From Bacillota bacterium (lineage in GTDB: Bacteria > Bacillota > Clostridia > Lachnospirales > Lachnospiraceae), in NCBI GenBank assembly GCA_023435645.1, contig JAEYRK010000073.1, positions 1-63,519 of the forward strand: DNA of 63,519 bases, written 5' to 3'. Positions within the stretch are counted from its first letter, which is position 1, and each line of letters begins with the position of its first letter. Below are positions 26,706-35,679 of this stretch, in pieces. The notes under the pieces are model-generated. The model was not told where the DNA came from. It saw only the letters and a list, made by a program, of their open reading frames with translations, and ran no database searches. The translations under genes and the position numbers were made by a program.

Positions 26706-29408
26706 ATGGATTACAGTAAAAAAGGTATAGAGGAAAAACAACAATATATAAAATCAACATCACGAAGACTTGTCTCAAAGACACGGGTTATTATGTTTCG
26801 ATTATGCATCGTTGCTGTTGTATTTATTACCATCGTTGGTGCATTTGCCGGCCTAGGATACATCAAGGGACTGGTTGACAGTGCTCCCGATATCTCACAA
26901 ATTGATGTCATTCCTACCCGTTATACAACGAAGGTATTGGACAGCGAAGGAAATGAAATTGAGAATCTGGTCGGTGCCATGTCAAACCGTGTCTATGTCA
27001 AAATAGAGGATATTCCGGATGTAGTACAAAAGGCTTTTATCAGCATTGAGGATGAACGCTTCTATCAGCATCATGGAATTGATGTCAAGGGCATCTTCCG
27101 CGCAGTCTTCTTAGGCTTAAGTAAGGGAGACTTTGACCAGGGCGCCAGTACGATTACACAACAGCTCTTAAAAAATCAGGTATTCGACGGTGGCAGGGAG
27201 CAGAAATTCATTGATCGTTTAGAACGTAAGATTCAGGAGCAATACCTGGCAATCCAGCTGGAAAATGAGTTGGATAAGGATACAATCCTGGAATACTATC
27301 TGAATACCATTAACCTTGGTGCAGGAACCTTCGGTGTTCAGACTGCTTCCAGACGATATTTTAATAAGAATGTACAGGATTTAACCCTGTCAGAAGCTGC
27401 TGTCATGGCTGCGGTTACGCAGCTTCCGGTGTATCATAACCCGATTACCTATCCTAAAAATAATGAAAAACGTAAGAATGAGATCCTAAGTGATATGTTG
27501 GAACAGGGCTATTGCACCAAGGAGGAATACGATGCTGCGATGGCAGACGATGTATATGCTCGTATTCAATCAGTCAATGAAGAAATTAATTCCACCTCCT
27601 ATTATAGTTATTTTGTGGATGAGCTGATTGAACAGGTCATGGAGGATCTTCAGACTGAGCTTAATTACACCCAGGCACAGGCCTCGAACCTCCTATATAC
27701 CGGTGGTCTCACAATTTATACGACACAGGATCCTGATATCCAAAGAATATGTGATGAGGTGTATGCGGATGAATCCTTCTTCCCTGAGATGGGTGTATCC
27801 TTCTGGGAGCTGACCTATGCCCTATCCATCCAGCACGGTGATGACGAGGATACTGCCAGACATTATCACAATGAGGATCTACTGAAATTCTATAAGGATT
27901 TTGAAGATCCGGACAATTTATATGTGGATTCCAACGGAAGCAAATTCTCCCTATTATTTATTGATAAGGAGGATATGCAGAAGAAGATTGATGCCTTTAG
28001 AGAAGCCATGATGGAGGAAGGCGATACTATCCTAGGGGAGAAGGTTACGATGACCATTCAGCCCCAGTCCTCCTTCGTAGTCATGGATCAGCATACCGGA
28101 TATGTATCAGCCATCATTGGAGGCCGCGGTGAAAAGACCGGTAACAGAACCCTAAATAGAGCTACAAATACTGTCAGACAGCCCGGATCCACCTTCAAGG
28201 TATTATCTACCTATCTTCCGGCACTGGATACCGCCGGATTTACCCTCGCCAGTGTGCAGGATGATGCAGGACCCTATTATTATCCCGGTACAGAAACCGA
28301 AGTGAATAACTGGAAATCAAAAAAAGTATACGAGGGCCTATCCTCCTTAAGAAAAGGTATTTACGACTCCATGAATATCGTTACCGTAAAAACTCTGGTA
28401 GATATCACTCCTCAGATAGGCTTTGACTACCTTAAGGATCTCGGCTTTACCTCTCTGGTAGATACAAGAAAGGAGCCTGATGGCCGTGTGGTATCGGATA
28501 TCAATCCTCCGATGGCTCTTGGTGGTCTGACAGATGGTGTATCAAATCTGGAGTTGACCGCAGCCTATGCAGCCATTGCGAATAACGGAATATATATAGA
28601 GCCTATTCTTTATACGAAGATCGTAGATCATAATGGTAAGGTTCTCCTTGAAAAAAAATCCTATAAGGAGCATGTAATGAAGGAATCCACTGCCTGGCTT
28701 CTGACCAATGCCATGGAGGATGTGGTAAAGATCGGTACCGGTAAGAATTTGAAGCTAACAGAAGTAAACATGCCGATAGCCGGAAAAACCGGTTCAACCT
28801 CTGATTATAATGATCTCTGGTTCTCAGGCTACTCTCCTTATTATACAGCAACCATATGGTCAGGCTTTGACAATAACCGTTCTCAGACGGACAGGACCTA
28901 TAACAGAGTGATCTGGAAAACTATCATGGAGCGTATTCATATTGAGAAGCAGCTAGAGACAAAGGAGTTTACAAAGCCTGATTCCATTGTAACGGCAAAG
29001 ATTTGTACCAAATCCGGCAAGCTGGCTGTGGAGGGCTTATGCGACCATTACCTGGGGGGAGATGCCACCAAGGTTGAGTATTTTGCAAAAGGAACTGAGC
29101 CTACACAACGCTGTGATGTCCATGTCAAAGCAACCATATGTAAGGAATCCCATGGGCTGGCAACAGTATATTGTCCTGCGAACGTATTGGAGGAGGCTGT
29201 TTTCCTAAGCAAGAATGAAATAGGTGAAACCTATGATACTCCCTATGTTCTGCCCACCAAAAACTGCCACCTTCATAGCGCTGCCACAAACTTCTACGAG
29301 GATGAGCCTTCCTATGGATTACCGTTTGAGAATTCACCGGAGAACTCTACCACTGAGGAGCCACCCATCGGGAATGCTCTGTTTAATAGGCAAGGCTTAA
29401 CTTTTTAA
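26706..29408 (+). CDS. class A penicillin-binding protein (PBP1A type)
   Basis: 900 residues. Cytoplasmic basic tail, TM at about 28-52, then the GT51 transglycosylase domain with EDERFYQHHGID (catalytic Glu) and GASTITQQLLKN. The transpeptidase domain follows, with SxxK in RQPGSTFKV, SxN in DSMNIV and KTG in AGKTGSTSDYN. A 110-residue C-terminal extension with several Cys and Glu/Pro/Ser-rich end follows. It polymerises and crosslinks peptidoglycan outside the membrane. ATG at 26706 follows GGAGGTTCC. Monocistronic, with a terminator immediately downstream. Confidence 0.95.
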   Translation: MDYSKKGIEEKQQYIKSTSRRLVSKTRVIMFRLCIVAVVFITIVGAFAGLGYIKGLVDSAPDISQIDVIPTRYTTKVLDSEGNEIENLVGAMSNRVYVKIEDIPDVVQKAFISIEDERFYQHHGIDVKGIFRAVFLGLSKGDFDQGASTITQQLLKNQVFDGGREQKFIDRLERKIQEQYLAIQLENELDKDTILEYYLNTINLGAGTFGVQTASRRYFNKNVQDLTLSEAAVMAAVTQLPVYHNPITYPKNNEKRKNEILSDMLEQGYCTKEEYDAAMADDVYARIQSVNEEINSTSYYSYFVDELIEQVMEDLQTELNYTQAQASNLLYTGGLTIYTTQDPDIQRICDEVYADESFFPEMGVSFWELTYALSIQHGDDEDTARHYHNEDLLKFYKDFEDPDNLYVDSNGSKFSLLFIDKEDMQKKIDAFREAMMEEGDTILGEKVTMTIQPQSSFVVMDQHTGYVSAIIGGRGEKTGNRTLNRATNTVRQPGSTFKVLSTYLPALDTAGFTLASVQDDAGPYYYPGTETEVNNWKSKKVYEGLSSLRKGIYDSMNIVTVKTLVDITPQIGFDYLKDLGFTSLVDTRKEPDGRVVSDINPPMALGGLTDGVSNLELTAAYAAIANNGIYIEPILYTKIVDHNGKVLLEKKSYKEHVMKESTAWLLTNAMEDVVKIGTGKNLKLTEVNMPIAGKTGSTSDYNDLWFSGYSPYYTATIWSGFDNNRSQTDRTYNRVIWKTIMERIHIEKQLETKEFTKPDSIVTAKICTKSGKLAVEGLCDHYLGGDATKVEYFAKGTEPTQRCDVHVKATICKESHGLATVYCPANVLEEAVFLSKNEIGETYDTPYVLPTKNCHLHSAATNFYEDEPSYGLPFENSPENSTTEEPPIGNALFNRQGLTF

Positions 29409-29448
29409 CGAATGGTTACAGAAAACCAAATACATCTTGAATTCATTG

Positions 29449-29485
29449 AAAAAGCATATGAGCAGCGGTTGCCCATATGCTTTTT
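29449..29485. terminator. bidirectional terminator between PBP and spoVA genes
   Basis: AAAAAGCATATG and CATATGCTTTTT arms with an inner GCA/TGC pair form a symmetrical hairpin with T-runs on both strands; it separates the convergent genes. Confidence 0.85.
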
Positions 29486-29511
29486 CTATAGGATGGAGCG
29501 GTTAAGATCAC

Positions 29512-29868
29512 TCAGGACTTCATCCTGGAGCTGAAAAACCAGGACGCAATATAGCTTAGGATCAGGGCAGCAGATATCCCCACGGCCGAGGAAGTAAAGC
29601 CTCCCTTAAAGATTCCTATGAAGCCCTCTTTATCTACTGCTTCCTTAATCCCTTTAAATAGCACATTTCCAAAGCCGGTCAGCGGAACGCTCGCCCCTGC
29701 TCCTGCCCATTTGGCAAAGGGCTCATATAGACCCACCGCTCCGAGCAAGGCTCCAAGGCAAACCAGAATCACCATAACACGGCCCGGCATCAGCTTTGTT
29801 TTATCCAACAAGATTTGTGTAGCAGCACAGATCACACCACCGACTAAGAATGCTTTCAAATATTCCAT
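29512..29868 (-). CDS. spoVAE: stage V sporulation protein AE
   Basis: 118 residues with three to four TMs. MEYLKAFLVGGVICAATQIL and the AGASVPLTGFGNVLFKG stretch are typical of SpoVAE (short AEb form). SpoVA proteins form the inner-membrane channel that loads dipicolinic acid into the forespore and releases it at germination. ATG at 29868 after GGAGATAAC. Last gene of the spoVA group. Confidence 0.93.
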   Translation of the reverse strand: MEYLKAFLVGGVICAATQILLDKTKLMPGRVMVILVCLGALLGAVGLYEPFAKWAGAGASVPLTGFGNVLFKGIKEAVDKEGFIGIFKGGFTSSAVGISAALILSYIASWFFSSRMKS

Positions 29869-29908
29869 GTTGTTATCTCCTTTCAGGGTTCCTATAATAC
29901 AAAGCCAT

Positions 29909-30991
29909 TTACTTCGCCTCCACCATAACAGCGTGGGCGATTCCCGGTACGGTCTTTGCTTCATTATAGCTGACCTGGGAAAGAAGCGCACCGGTCGGTA
30001 CGAATAAAACTCTCTTCCATACTCCTTCCTTCAGCTGCCTTAAAATGTAGCTCGTAAAGGTGATGGCTGAGCAGCCGCAGCCGCTCCCGCCGGCATGGGT
30101 GTCCTGCTTCTCATTATCAAATATCTCTATCCCGCAATCCATATGATTTTGTGAGATATCATAATCCTTTTCCTTTAATAGCTCAATCAGAATATTCTTT
30201 CCGACATACCCCAGGTCTCCGGTGATAATTTTATCATAGAAGTCCGGGCCGACACCCAAATCCTCCAGATTCTGCTTGATCGTCTCAAAGGCAGCCGGAG
30301 CCATGGAGGCTCCCATATTCATCGGATCCTTGATTCCATAATCTACGATCTTTCCTGTGGTTAAGCCGCTGATGCAGATATCTGCCTCTCCTGCCGGCTT
30401 TTGCTCAGCTGCACGATTTGATAGAATAACAGCCCCGCTGCCGGTAACTGTCCAGGTGGCAGTATAGGGTCGCTGGTTTCCATAATCCAGAGGGAAGCGG
30501 AATTGCTTCTCAGCCCCTGCGAAGTGACTGGAGGTAATGGCGATTACCTTATCTGCAAAGCCGCCCTCAACCAGGATAGCACCCAGGGACATCGCCTCTC
30601 CCATCGTTGAGCAGGCCCCATAAATACCAAAGGTAGGGATGTTAAGCTCTGAAATTCCGAAGGAGGTCGCAATCAGCTGTCCAAGTAGATCACCGCCAAG
30701 CAAATAGCGGATGTCTGTACTTTTTAGTCCCGCCTTTTGGATCACCTCCTGAGCGGCCTCCTTCATCAGTTCACTCTCTGCATCCTCCCAGCTGTTCTTA
30801 CCGATCATGGGATCCTCCCATACCATATCGAAAAGCTGTCCTAACGGCCCTTCTCCTTCTTTTTTACCTGCAACTGATGAGGCAGATATAATATAAGGCG
30901 GGTTTTGAAAGATGATGCTCTGCTTTCCAACAATTTTTGTGCCTGATGAGGCAAGCTCCTGCATCTTTTGATTGTTCTTATCTATACTCAT
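29909..30991 (-). CDS. spoVAD: stage V sporulation protein AD
   Basis: 360 residues with a thiolase-like fold: GACSTMGEAM (Cys where thiolases have the nucleophile), HFAGAEKQFRFP, and HAGGSGCGCSA. SpoVAD binds Ca-dipicolinate on the outer face of the spore inner membrane. The ATG at 30991 (MSIDKNNQ) is preferred; the TTG at 31003 directly abuts the AAGGAG site. Between spoVAC and spoVAE on one strand. Confidence 0.95.
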   Translation of the reverse strand: MSIDKNNQKMQELASSGTKIVGKQSIIFQNPPYIISASSVAGKKEGEGPLGQLFDMVWEDPMIGKNSWEDAESELMKEAAQEVIQKAGLKSTDIRYLLGGDLLGQLIATSFGISELNIPTFGIYGACSTMGEAMSLGAILVEGGFADKVIAITSSHFAGAEKQFRFPLDYGNQRPYTATWTVTGSGAVILSNRAAEQKPAGEADICISGLTTGKIVDYGIKDPMNMGASMAPAAFETIKQNLEDLGVGPDFYDKIITGDLGYVGKNILIELLKEKDYDISQNHMDCGIEIFDNEKQDTHAGGSGCGCSAITFTSYILRQLKEGVWKRVLFVPTGALLSQVSYNEAKTVPGIAHAVMVEAK

Positions 30992-31028
30992 ATGATCATA
31001 CAACTCCTTATCATAATGTCTTCGCCAG

Positions 31029-31535
31029 CTAAATCACCTTAAGTAGCTTCAGGATATAGTAAATCAATCCCAATAACCAGGACGAGAAGATCCCGTATAG
31101 GATCACCGGGCCCGCGATTGTGAAGATCTTGCAGCCTATTCCGAAGACCTGTCCTTCCTTCTTATATTCCACTGCCGGAGCTGCAACTGAATTGGCAAAC
31201 CCGGTAATCGGCACCAGTGTTCCTGCTCCACCGACCTTTGCCAGCTTCTGATACCATCCGATTCCTGTCAATAGGACGGATAAAAACACAAGGGATAATG
31301 TAGTATATGATTTCGAAAGCTCCATGTCGGATGACAGGGAAAAATAATAGTTCGTGAGGGCCTGTCCAAGAGTACATATGATTCCACCTATGATAAAGGC
31401 CATGACACAATTTTTACCCGTACTGAATTTCGGTGACATTTGCTTCACATATTTGTTGTAATTTTCGTTCCGGATTGTACTGTTTTGTTCCTTCACAATG
31501 CCGGCTGCGGATGGCTTCTTCTTATTGTTATCCAT
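31029..31535 (-). CDS. spoVAC: stage V sporulation protein AC
   Basis: 168 residues, four to five TMs, sharing the GGIICTLGQAL and VPITGFANSVAAPAVEYKKEG motifs with SpoVAC; the latter parallels the VPLTGFGN stretch of SpoVAE. SpoVAC is a mechanosensitive-type channel in the dipicolinate pathway. ATG at 31535 follows GGAGGTTATT. The order is 51-aa ORF, spoVAC, spoVAD, spoVAE; spoVAA and spoVAB are absent, as in most clostridia. Confidence 0.94.
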   Translation of the reverse strand: MDNNKKKPSAAGIVKEQNSTIRNENYNKYVKQMSPKFSTGKNCVMAFIIGGIICTLGQALTNYYFSLSSDMELSKSYTTLSLVFLSVLLTGIGWYQKLAKVGGAGTLVPITGFANSVAAPAVEYKKEGQVFGIGCKIFTIAGPVILYGIFSSWLLGLIYYILKLLKVI

Positions 31536-31562
31536 AATAACCTCCAAAGATTAGAGTATTTC

Positions 31563-31718
31563 TTACATATACCACATAGGCATAGCTGCTGTTCTCACCA
31601 GGGTGCCCTCAAAATCGTTCCCATCGCCTCCTGTAAAGAGCGTAACGAGTAAGACAATCGCCACTGCTGTTACGATCAGGAAGGTTGCTATCAGAACCGC
31701 CCTTTTTCTTTTGACCAT
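31563..31718 (-). CDS. small single-TM membrane protein upstream of spoVAC
   Basis: 51 residues, not recognised. The peptide starts MVKRKRAV (positive inside), has one TM at about 7-29 (LIATFLIVTAVAIVLLVTLF) and ends in a short soluble tail with Gly/Asp, then AAMPMWYM. ATG at 31718 has GGTGAT before it and the stop lies 27 nt from the spoVAC start, so it should be on the spoVA transcript. It is downstream of the sigF terminator, so it opens this group. A forespore membrane role is possible but inferred only from position. Confidence 0.6.
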   Translation of the reverse strand: MVKRKRAVLIATFLIVTAVAIVLLVTLFTGGDGNDFEGTLVRTAAMPMWYM

Positions 31719-31777
31719 ATCATCACCGTGCCTTTCTTATCCTCTTAATCAGACCGTATCCTGCTTCCGAATCGATT

Positions 31778-31805
31778 AAAAAGCATCAGATTCCATATCT
31801 GATGC
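31778..31805 (-). terminator. terminator of the spoIIA operon
   Basis: GCATCAGAT-loop-ATCTGATGC followed by TTTTT on the minus strand, past the sigF stop (31954) and before the spoVA group. Confidence 0.8.
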
Positions 31806-31953
31806 TTCTTTTCATTATTATATGAGGAATAGACCTTACTATACTGGAAATGTCTGCCTTACATTTGAATGCCTCTAGCTTAAGCAGCATGTCCCGAAGC
31901 AGACGTGGGCACAGACTGAATAAACTGTAATGAAATACTCTGCATTTTTCAAT

Positions 31954-32670
31954 CTATGCACCGAGTCTCTCTCTCATGATTCTCAATATCCTTTTTTCCA
32001 TTCTCGATACCTGTACCTGCGATATACCCAGTTCCCTTGCGATATCGGTCTGTGTTCTATCTTTAAAATATCTAAGCCTGATGATTTCCTGTTCCTTCTC
32101 ATCCAAGGAGGAAATCACCTCCTTCAGTGCAAGCTTATCTATTAAATTTTCACTTTCATCCTTTGTTTCTGCTAATTTGTCGATTAGATAGATTGGACTT
32201 CCGTCACCCTGATATATGGTTTTATATAGGGACTCTACTTCTGCCCCGATCTCCAGGGCCATTACAATTTCTTCGTTATCAATACATAATTCCTCGCCAA
32301 TTTCCTCAAGGGTAGGCTCTCTACCATGGCTATTTCCGAATTTCTCTCTGACCACTCTGATTCGTGTTGCTGTCTCCTTCAGGGATCTGCTCACCTTAAT
32401 CATGCCATCGTCCCGTAAAAAGCGTTTGATCTCACCTGTTATCATTGGTACCGCATAGGTAGAAAACTTCACCTCATAGGAGGAATCGAATTTATCAATA
32501 GCCTTGATCAGACCTATGCTCCCAATCTGGAACAGATCCTCCATCTCATGACCCCGATTGGCGAACCTTCTGACAATGCTCCATACCAGGCCCACATTCT
32601 CCGTCACCACTAGATCTCTGGCTTCCTTATCCCCTTCCCTAGCCTTTTTAATCAACTCAAGCGTATCCAC
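31954..32670 (-). CDS. sigF: RNA polymerase sporulation sigma factor SigF
   Basis: 238 residues of the sigma-70 family: region 2 with DLFQIGSIGLIKAIDKFD and FSTYAVPMITGEIKRFLRDDG, region 3, and region 4 with an HTH (TDIARELGISQVQVSRMEKRIL). Position after spoIIAB identifies sigma-F, the first forespore sigma factor. Two GTG starts are possible; 32670 has AAAGGAG at good spacing, while 32682 abuts that site. Activity is held off by SpoIIAB until SpoIIAA is dephosphorylated. Confidence 0.95.
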   Translation of the reverse strand: MDTLELIKKAREGDKEARDLVVTENVGLVWSIVRRFANRGHEMEDLFQIGSIGLIKAIDKFDSSYEVKFSTYAVPMITGEIKRFLRDDGMIKVSRSLKETATRIRVVREKFGNSHGREPTLEEIGEELCIDNEEIVMALEIGAEVESLYKTIYQGDGSPIYLIDKLAETKDESENLIDKLALKEVISSLDEKEQEIIRLRYFKDRTQTDIARELGISQVQVSRMEKRILRIMRERLGA

Positions 32671-32698
32671 ATTAAACCTCACTCCTTTCTGCTATGTA

Positions 32699-33172
32699 CT
32701 AATAGACCTCCTGCTTGGCTTCCTGTGCATACTCTTTCAACAGATCCTTTTTACCGATTCTCTTTTTCATTCTTACGATGGTCCCCACTCCAACTCTGGA
32801 TTCAACTGCCAGTTCATCCATGAAGGCCTCCATAAAGGAGAAGCCCATCCCTGACCGCTCCAATTCAGGACGGGTTGTATAGAGAGGTTCCATTGCCTTT
32901 GATATATTCTCAATCCCCGTACCCTTATCCTCTACCTCCACGGAAAGCTCATTTCCACAGATACTGCACCTCAGGGTTATGGTACCCATACAATTTTCAT
33001 AACCATGAATAATGCAATTCGTTACCGCTTCGGAAACCGCTGTTTTTATATCAGCCAGCTCCTCAATGGTAGGGTCCAATGAAGCTGCAAAAGCAGCCAC
33101 AACCGTTCTGGCAAAGCTCTCATTCTGTGATCTGCTTTCAAACTCCAATAACATTCTGTTGATATCGTTCAT
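32699..33172 (-). CDS. spoIIAB: anti-sigma F factor SpoIIAB
   Basis: 157 residues with a GHKL ATPase fold: N-box EAVTNCIIHGYE, G1 DKGTGI, G2 SGMGFSFM. It binds SigF and phosphorylates SpoIIAA. Compared with the usual 140-146 residues it has a slightly longer charged C-terminus (GKKDLLKEYAQEAKQEVY). Middle gene of spoIIAA-AB-sigF, 28 nt before the preferred sigF start. Confidence 0.95.
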   Translation of the reverse strand: MNDINRMLLEFESRSQNESFARTVVAAFAASLDPTIEELADIKTAVSEAVTNCIIHGYENCMGTITLRCSICGNELSVEVEDKGTGIENISKAMEPLYTTRPELERSGMGFSFMEAFMDELAVESRVGVGTIVRMKKRIGKKDLLKEYAQEAKQEVY

Positions 33173-33220
33173 AATGATTTCTTATCCCCTTTCCCTTAGT
33201 TCAAATGGTGATGCAGGCTG

Positions 33221-33613
33221 CTAAGCATTCCGCAGTTTATTCAGCGCAGCTTCCACCGAATCATATTTCTCTATGATTTTATATAGGCCGGACAGCTTAA
33301 ATATCCTGTCAATTGCGGCCCCCACACTGGCAACAGCAATTGTTCCACCAATAAAGATTACCTTTTTGTATCTGCCAATAATCACTCCGATTCCTGCACT
33401 GTCCATAAAGGCCGCCCCGGAAAAATCAAAAATGATATGCTTGATTGGATTCCGTTCTATGAGTTTATCTGCCTTCTCCCGGATATGAATCGCATTATGA
33501 TGATCCAGCTCCCCATTTAATCTTATAATCAGACATCTTTGGCTGATTTCAAAAGCTGCTCCCTCCTCTCCCGGTTTATTTATTTTCTTAATTTGTTTAC
33601 TGCTGTCTGGCAT
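33221..33613 (-). CDS. spoIIAA: anti-anti-sigma factor SpoIIAA
   Basis: 130 residues, STAS domain. The phosphorylated Ser lies in FMDSAGIGVIIGRYK. An N-terminal extension of about 18 residues (MPDSSKQIKKINKPGEEG) precedes the usual start of the fold. Unphosphorylated SpoIIAA frees SigF from SpoIIAB in the forespore. ATG at 33613 follows GGAGGG. First gene of the operon. Confidence 0.95.
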   Translation of the reverse strand: MPDSSKQIKKINKPGEEGAAFEISQRCLIIRLNGELDHHNAIHIREKADKLIERNPIKHIIFDFSGAAFMDSAGIGVIIGRYKKVIFIGGTIAVASVGAAIDRIFKLSGLYKIIEKYDSVEAALNKLRNA

Positions 33614-33656
33614 GTAAGACTTCCCTCCTGTTCTGATGCTCTTTTTTTGAAATAAG

Positions 33657-33707
33657 AAAAAAGACCTTTAATGGAAGGGACGCACCCTTCTGCATAAAAC
33701 GTCTTTT
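33657..33707 (-). terminator. terminator of the zinc-ribbon/TPR gene
   Basis: AAAAGAC and GTCTTTT form the outer stem, with an inner AAGGG/CCCTT pair, followed by T6 on the minus strand. It separates the TPR gene from spoIIAA. Confidence 0.65.
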
Positions 33708-33735
33708 CTCACTAAATTTATCTTCGGTTTTTTAA

Positions 33736-35145
33736 TTATTCTTGGGCAGGTATCTCAGAAAGCCGGGCCAACGCTTCCCGATTACGGTTAGAGTCAGCAA
33801 AATCTGTTGTTATTAAGGTATAGTATAAGGTTGCCTTGTCATAATCCCGCAATCTGTGGTAGCTTCTTCCAATAAAGTAAATCGCATTCACATCCGTGGG
33901 ATCCACTGTATATGCCTTTAGCAACAGCTCCAGTGCTTCTTCATATTTTCCATCGCCATATAGGTCATGTCCCTCATCATAGTACTGCTCTGCTACAAGG
34001 GGGAATATATCCTCCCTCAAGCGATTATATAATAGCATGGAGGCTTCTGTTTCAAAGGTAGTGGTATCAATGGATAACAGTAGCTCTGTAATACCCCTCA
34101 GATCACGATCTGCTTCCCTTTTCGCCAGTTCCACAAGATACAGCTCTGCAGCTTGAAATAAGGAGTCATATAGCTCCGGATTCTCCTCCGGAATAACGAT
34201 ACTGTCTATCTTCATCTGCAGCTGGGATAGCTTCTGCTCCAGCTCCATATTATCCTGTTGAAGTATCTTTATTGTCTGTTCCTTCTCCTCCAGAGAAGCA
34301 AGCCCGGCACTATAATCCACATAACCCTGATTATCCTCCGTGATCTGGTTCTTCTTGATGGAGGGAATGACCAGAAAGGCCATCACTGCCAGGCCAATGA
34401 CAACACCCAGGACCAGGTTAACAAATGCCATCACATTTGGCTTGTCCTCCCGATAGGAGGTAACAGGCATAATTGAGCCGCTTATGCCCTTTTCCGCATC
34501 CGCTCCTGCTTCCCCGTCCTTAAGGACTCCTGCTGGCGGTTCCAGCTCGCGTAGGTATTTTAAGGTAGTCGTATTGGATACGTCAATCTTGCAGGCTCTG
34601 AATAAACATTTCTTAGCACGGTCCAGTTCACCATTTTTCATTAGAAGCAGCGCCAGCAGCTGATAGGCTCGTATAAAATGCGGATTAAGACTGATTACCT
34701 TTTTCAGCTGGATAATCGCCAGATCATCACTACCCTGCTTTGCATAGGACAGGGCATTATTATATCTTTTGATCGCTTGGTTCAAGCCATCAAGCTTCGT
34801 TGGGTTGGACTGTACTGCATTAATATATTCCTCCGCATCATTATCAGCAGGGGCAAAATGCCTGCTGATTACCCATTCGCTCAGTGCTGCTACGGTTTCA
34901 CCCATCTCATAATAGATGAGTCCCAGCAGATTTCTGGCGTTGGTATGCATTTTATTTAGCTCCAAGCTGTTACGTAGCGCAATAACAGCTCCGGACAAAT
35001 CCCGGACCTTTGCTTTTGCTAGTCCCATATTATAATATTGATTGGAAGCTCTCATTATCTTCTTAGAAAGCGTGAGATCAGTTCCACAACGATCACAGCG
35101 TATTCTTTTATCAGATACATTACTTTGGCAATTCGGGCAGATCAT
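33736..35145 (-). CDS. zinc-ribbon and TPR membrane protein
   Basis: 469 residues. N-terminal zinc ribbon with CPNC and CDRC pairs (Cys 3, 6, 17, 20), cytoplasmic TPR repeats (about 40-200, e.g. AIIQLKKVISLNPHFIRAYQ), a TM at about 240-262, a coiled coil (about 285-325) and further TPRs at the C-terminus outside the membrane (EEALELLLKAYTVDPTDVNA). It looks like a scaffold linking cytoplasm and envelope; partners unknown. ATG at 35145 after GGAGGG. Immediately upstream are three short hairpins and the 47-aa ORF. Confidence 0.82.
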   Translation of the reverse strand: MICPNCQSNVSDKRIRCDRCGTDLTLSKKIMRASNQYYNMGLAKAKVRDLSGAVIALRNSLELNKMHTNARNLLGLIYYEMGETVAALSEWVISRHFAPADNDAEEYINAVQSNPTKLDGLNQAIKRYNNALSYAKQGSDDLAIIQLKKVISLNPHFIRAYQLLALLLMKNGELDRAKKCLFRACKIDVSNTTTLKYLRELEPPAGVLKDGEAGADAEKGISGSIMPVTSYREDKPNVMAFVNLVLGVVIGLAVMAFLVIPSIKKNQITEDNQGYVDYSAGLASLEEKEQTIKILQQDNMELEQKLSQLQMKIDSIVIPEENPELYDSLFQAAELYLVELAKREADRDLRGITELLLSIDTTTFETEASMLLYNRLREDIFPLVAEQYYDEGHDLYGDGKYEEALELLLKAYTVDPTDVNAIYFIGRSYHRLRDYDKATLYYTLITTDFADSNRNREALARLSEIPAQE

Positions 35146-35242
35146 ATAACCCTCCATATGCCTGCCGGGCAGGCAAATTCCTGAGCAAGTACCTTAGTGC
35201 ACTTGCCGGTTGAGTCATTTTTTCAACCTAAGTTTATTTAAA

Positions 35243-35386
35243 TTAATTGTTATCCTTGTTGCTCTTAAGCAGCTCCTTCAGTATATCCGATATGTCAGTC
35301 AGATCATTATTTTGAATGACATCTTCGGCCTGTTCGATCTCTAGGCTCGGTTGAAATTTCTCTATTTCTTCATCAAAATTTATCAT
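35243..35386 (-). CDS. small acidic protein upstream of the TPR gene
   Basis: 47 residues from ATG at 35386 to TAA at 35243. The product begins MINFDEEIEKFQPSLEIEQ and ends LKELLKSNKDNN; strongly acidic, with a predicted helix at the C-terminus (TDISDILKELL). A G-rich site (GGGGG) precedes the start. The frame has normal codon use and is in the same direction as the TPR gene 98 nt on. No family recognised; a conserved short partner of the TPR protein is possible. Confidence 0.55.
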   Translation of the reverse strand: MINFDEEIEKFQPSLEIEQAEDVIQNNDLTDISDILKELLKSNKDNN

Positions 35387-35679
35387 AAGCCTGTGCCCCC
35401 TTACTTATCCATAGAATTGGAAGAGCTGCACTCCACTCAAGTAGCATGCCTGCTCCATTTTTCTCATTACCATCATAACCATAAAACTTCCAAAAATCAA
35501 GAGTTTATGTATAATAAGCACAAGAATATTTCTACAAAAGTCTTCAAAATGCTAATTTAGCATTGCCACGGTAATCCCTATGAAAATACGCACTTGACTA
35601 TGGAATGAAATGGGGTACAATGATAATATCTGTTAGTAAATTGCAGAATACTGTAGAAGTAAACCGGAGGTATCCCCCA

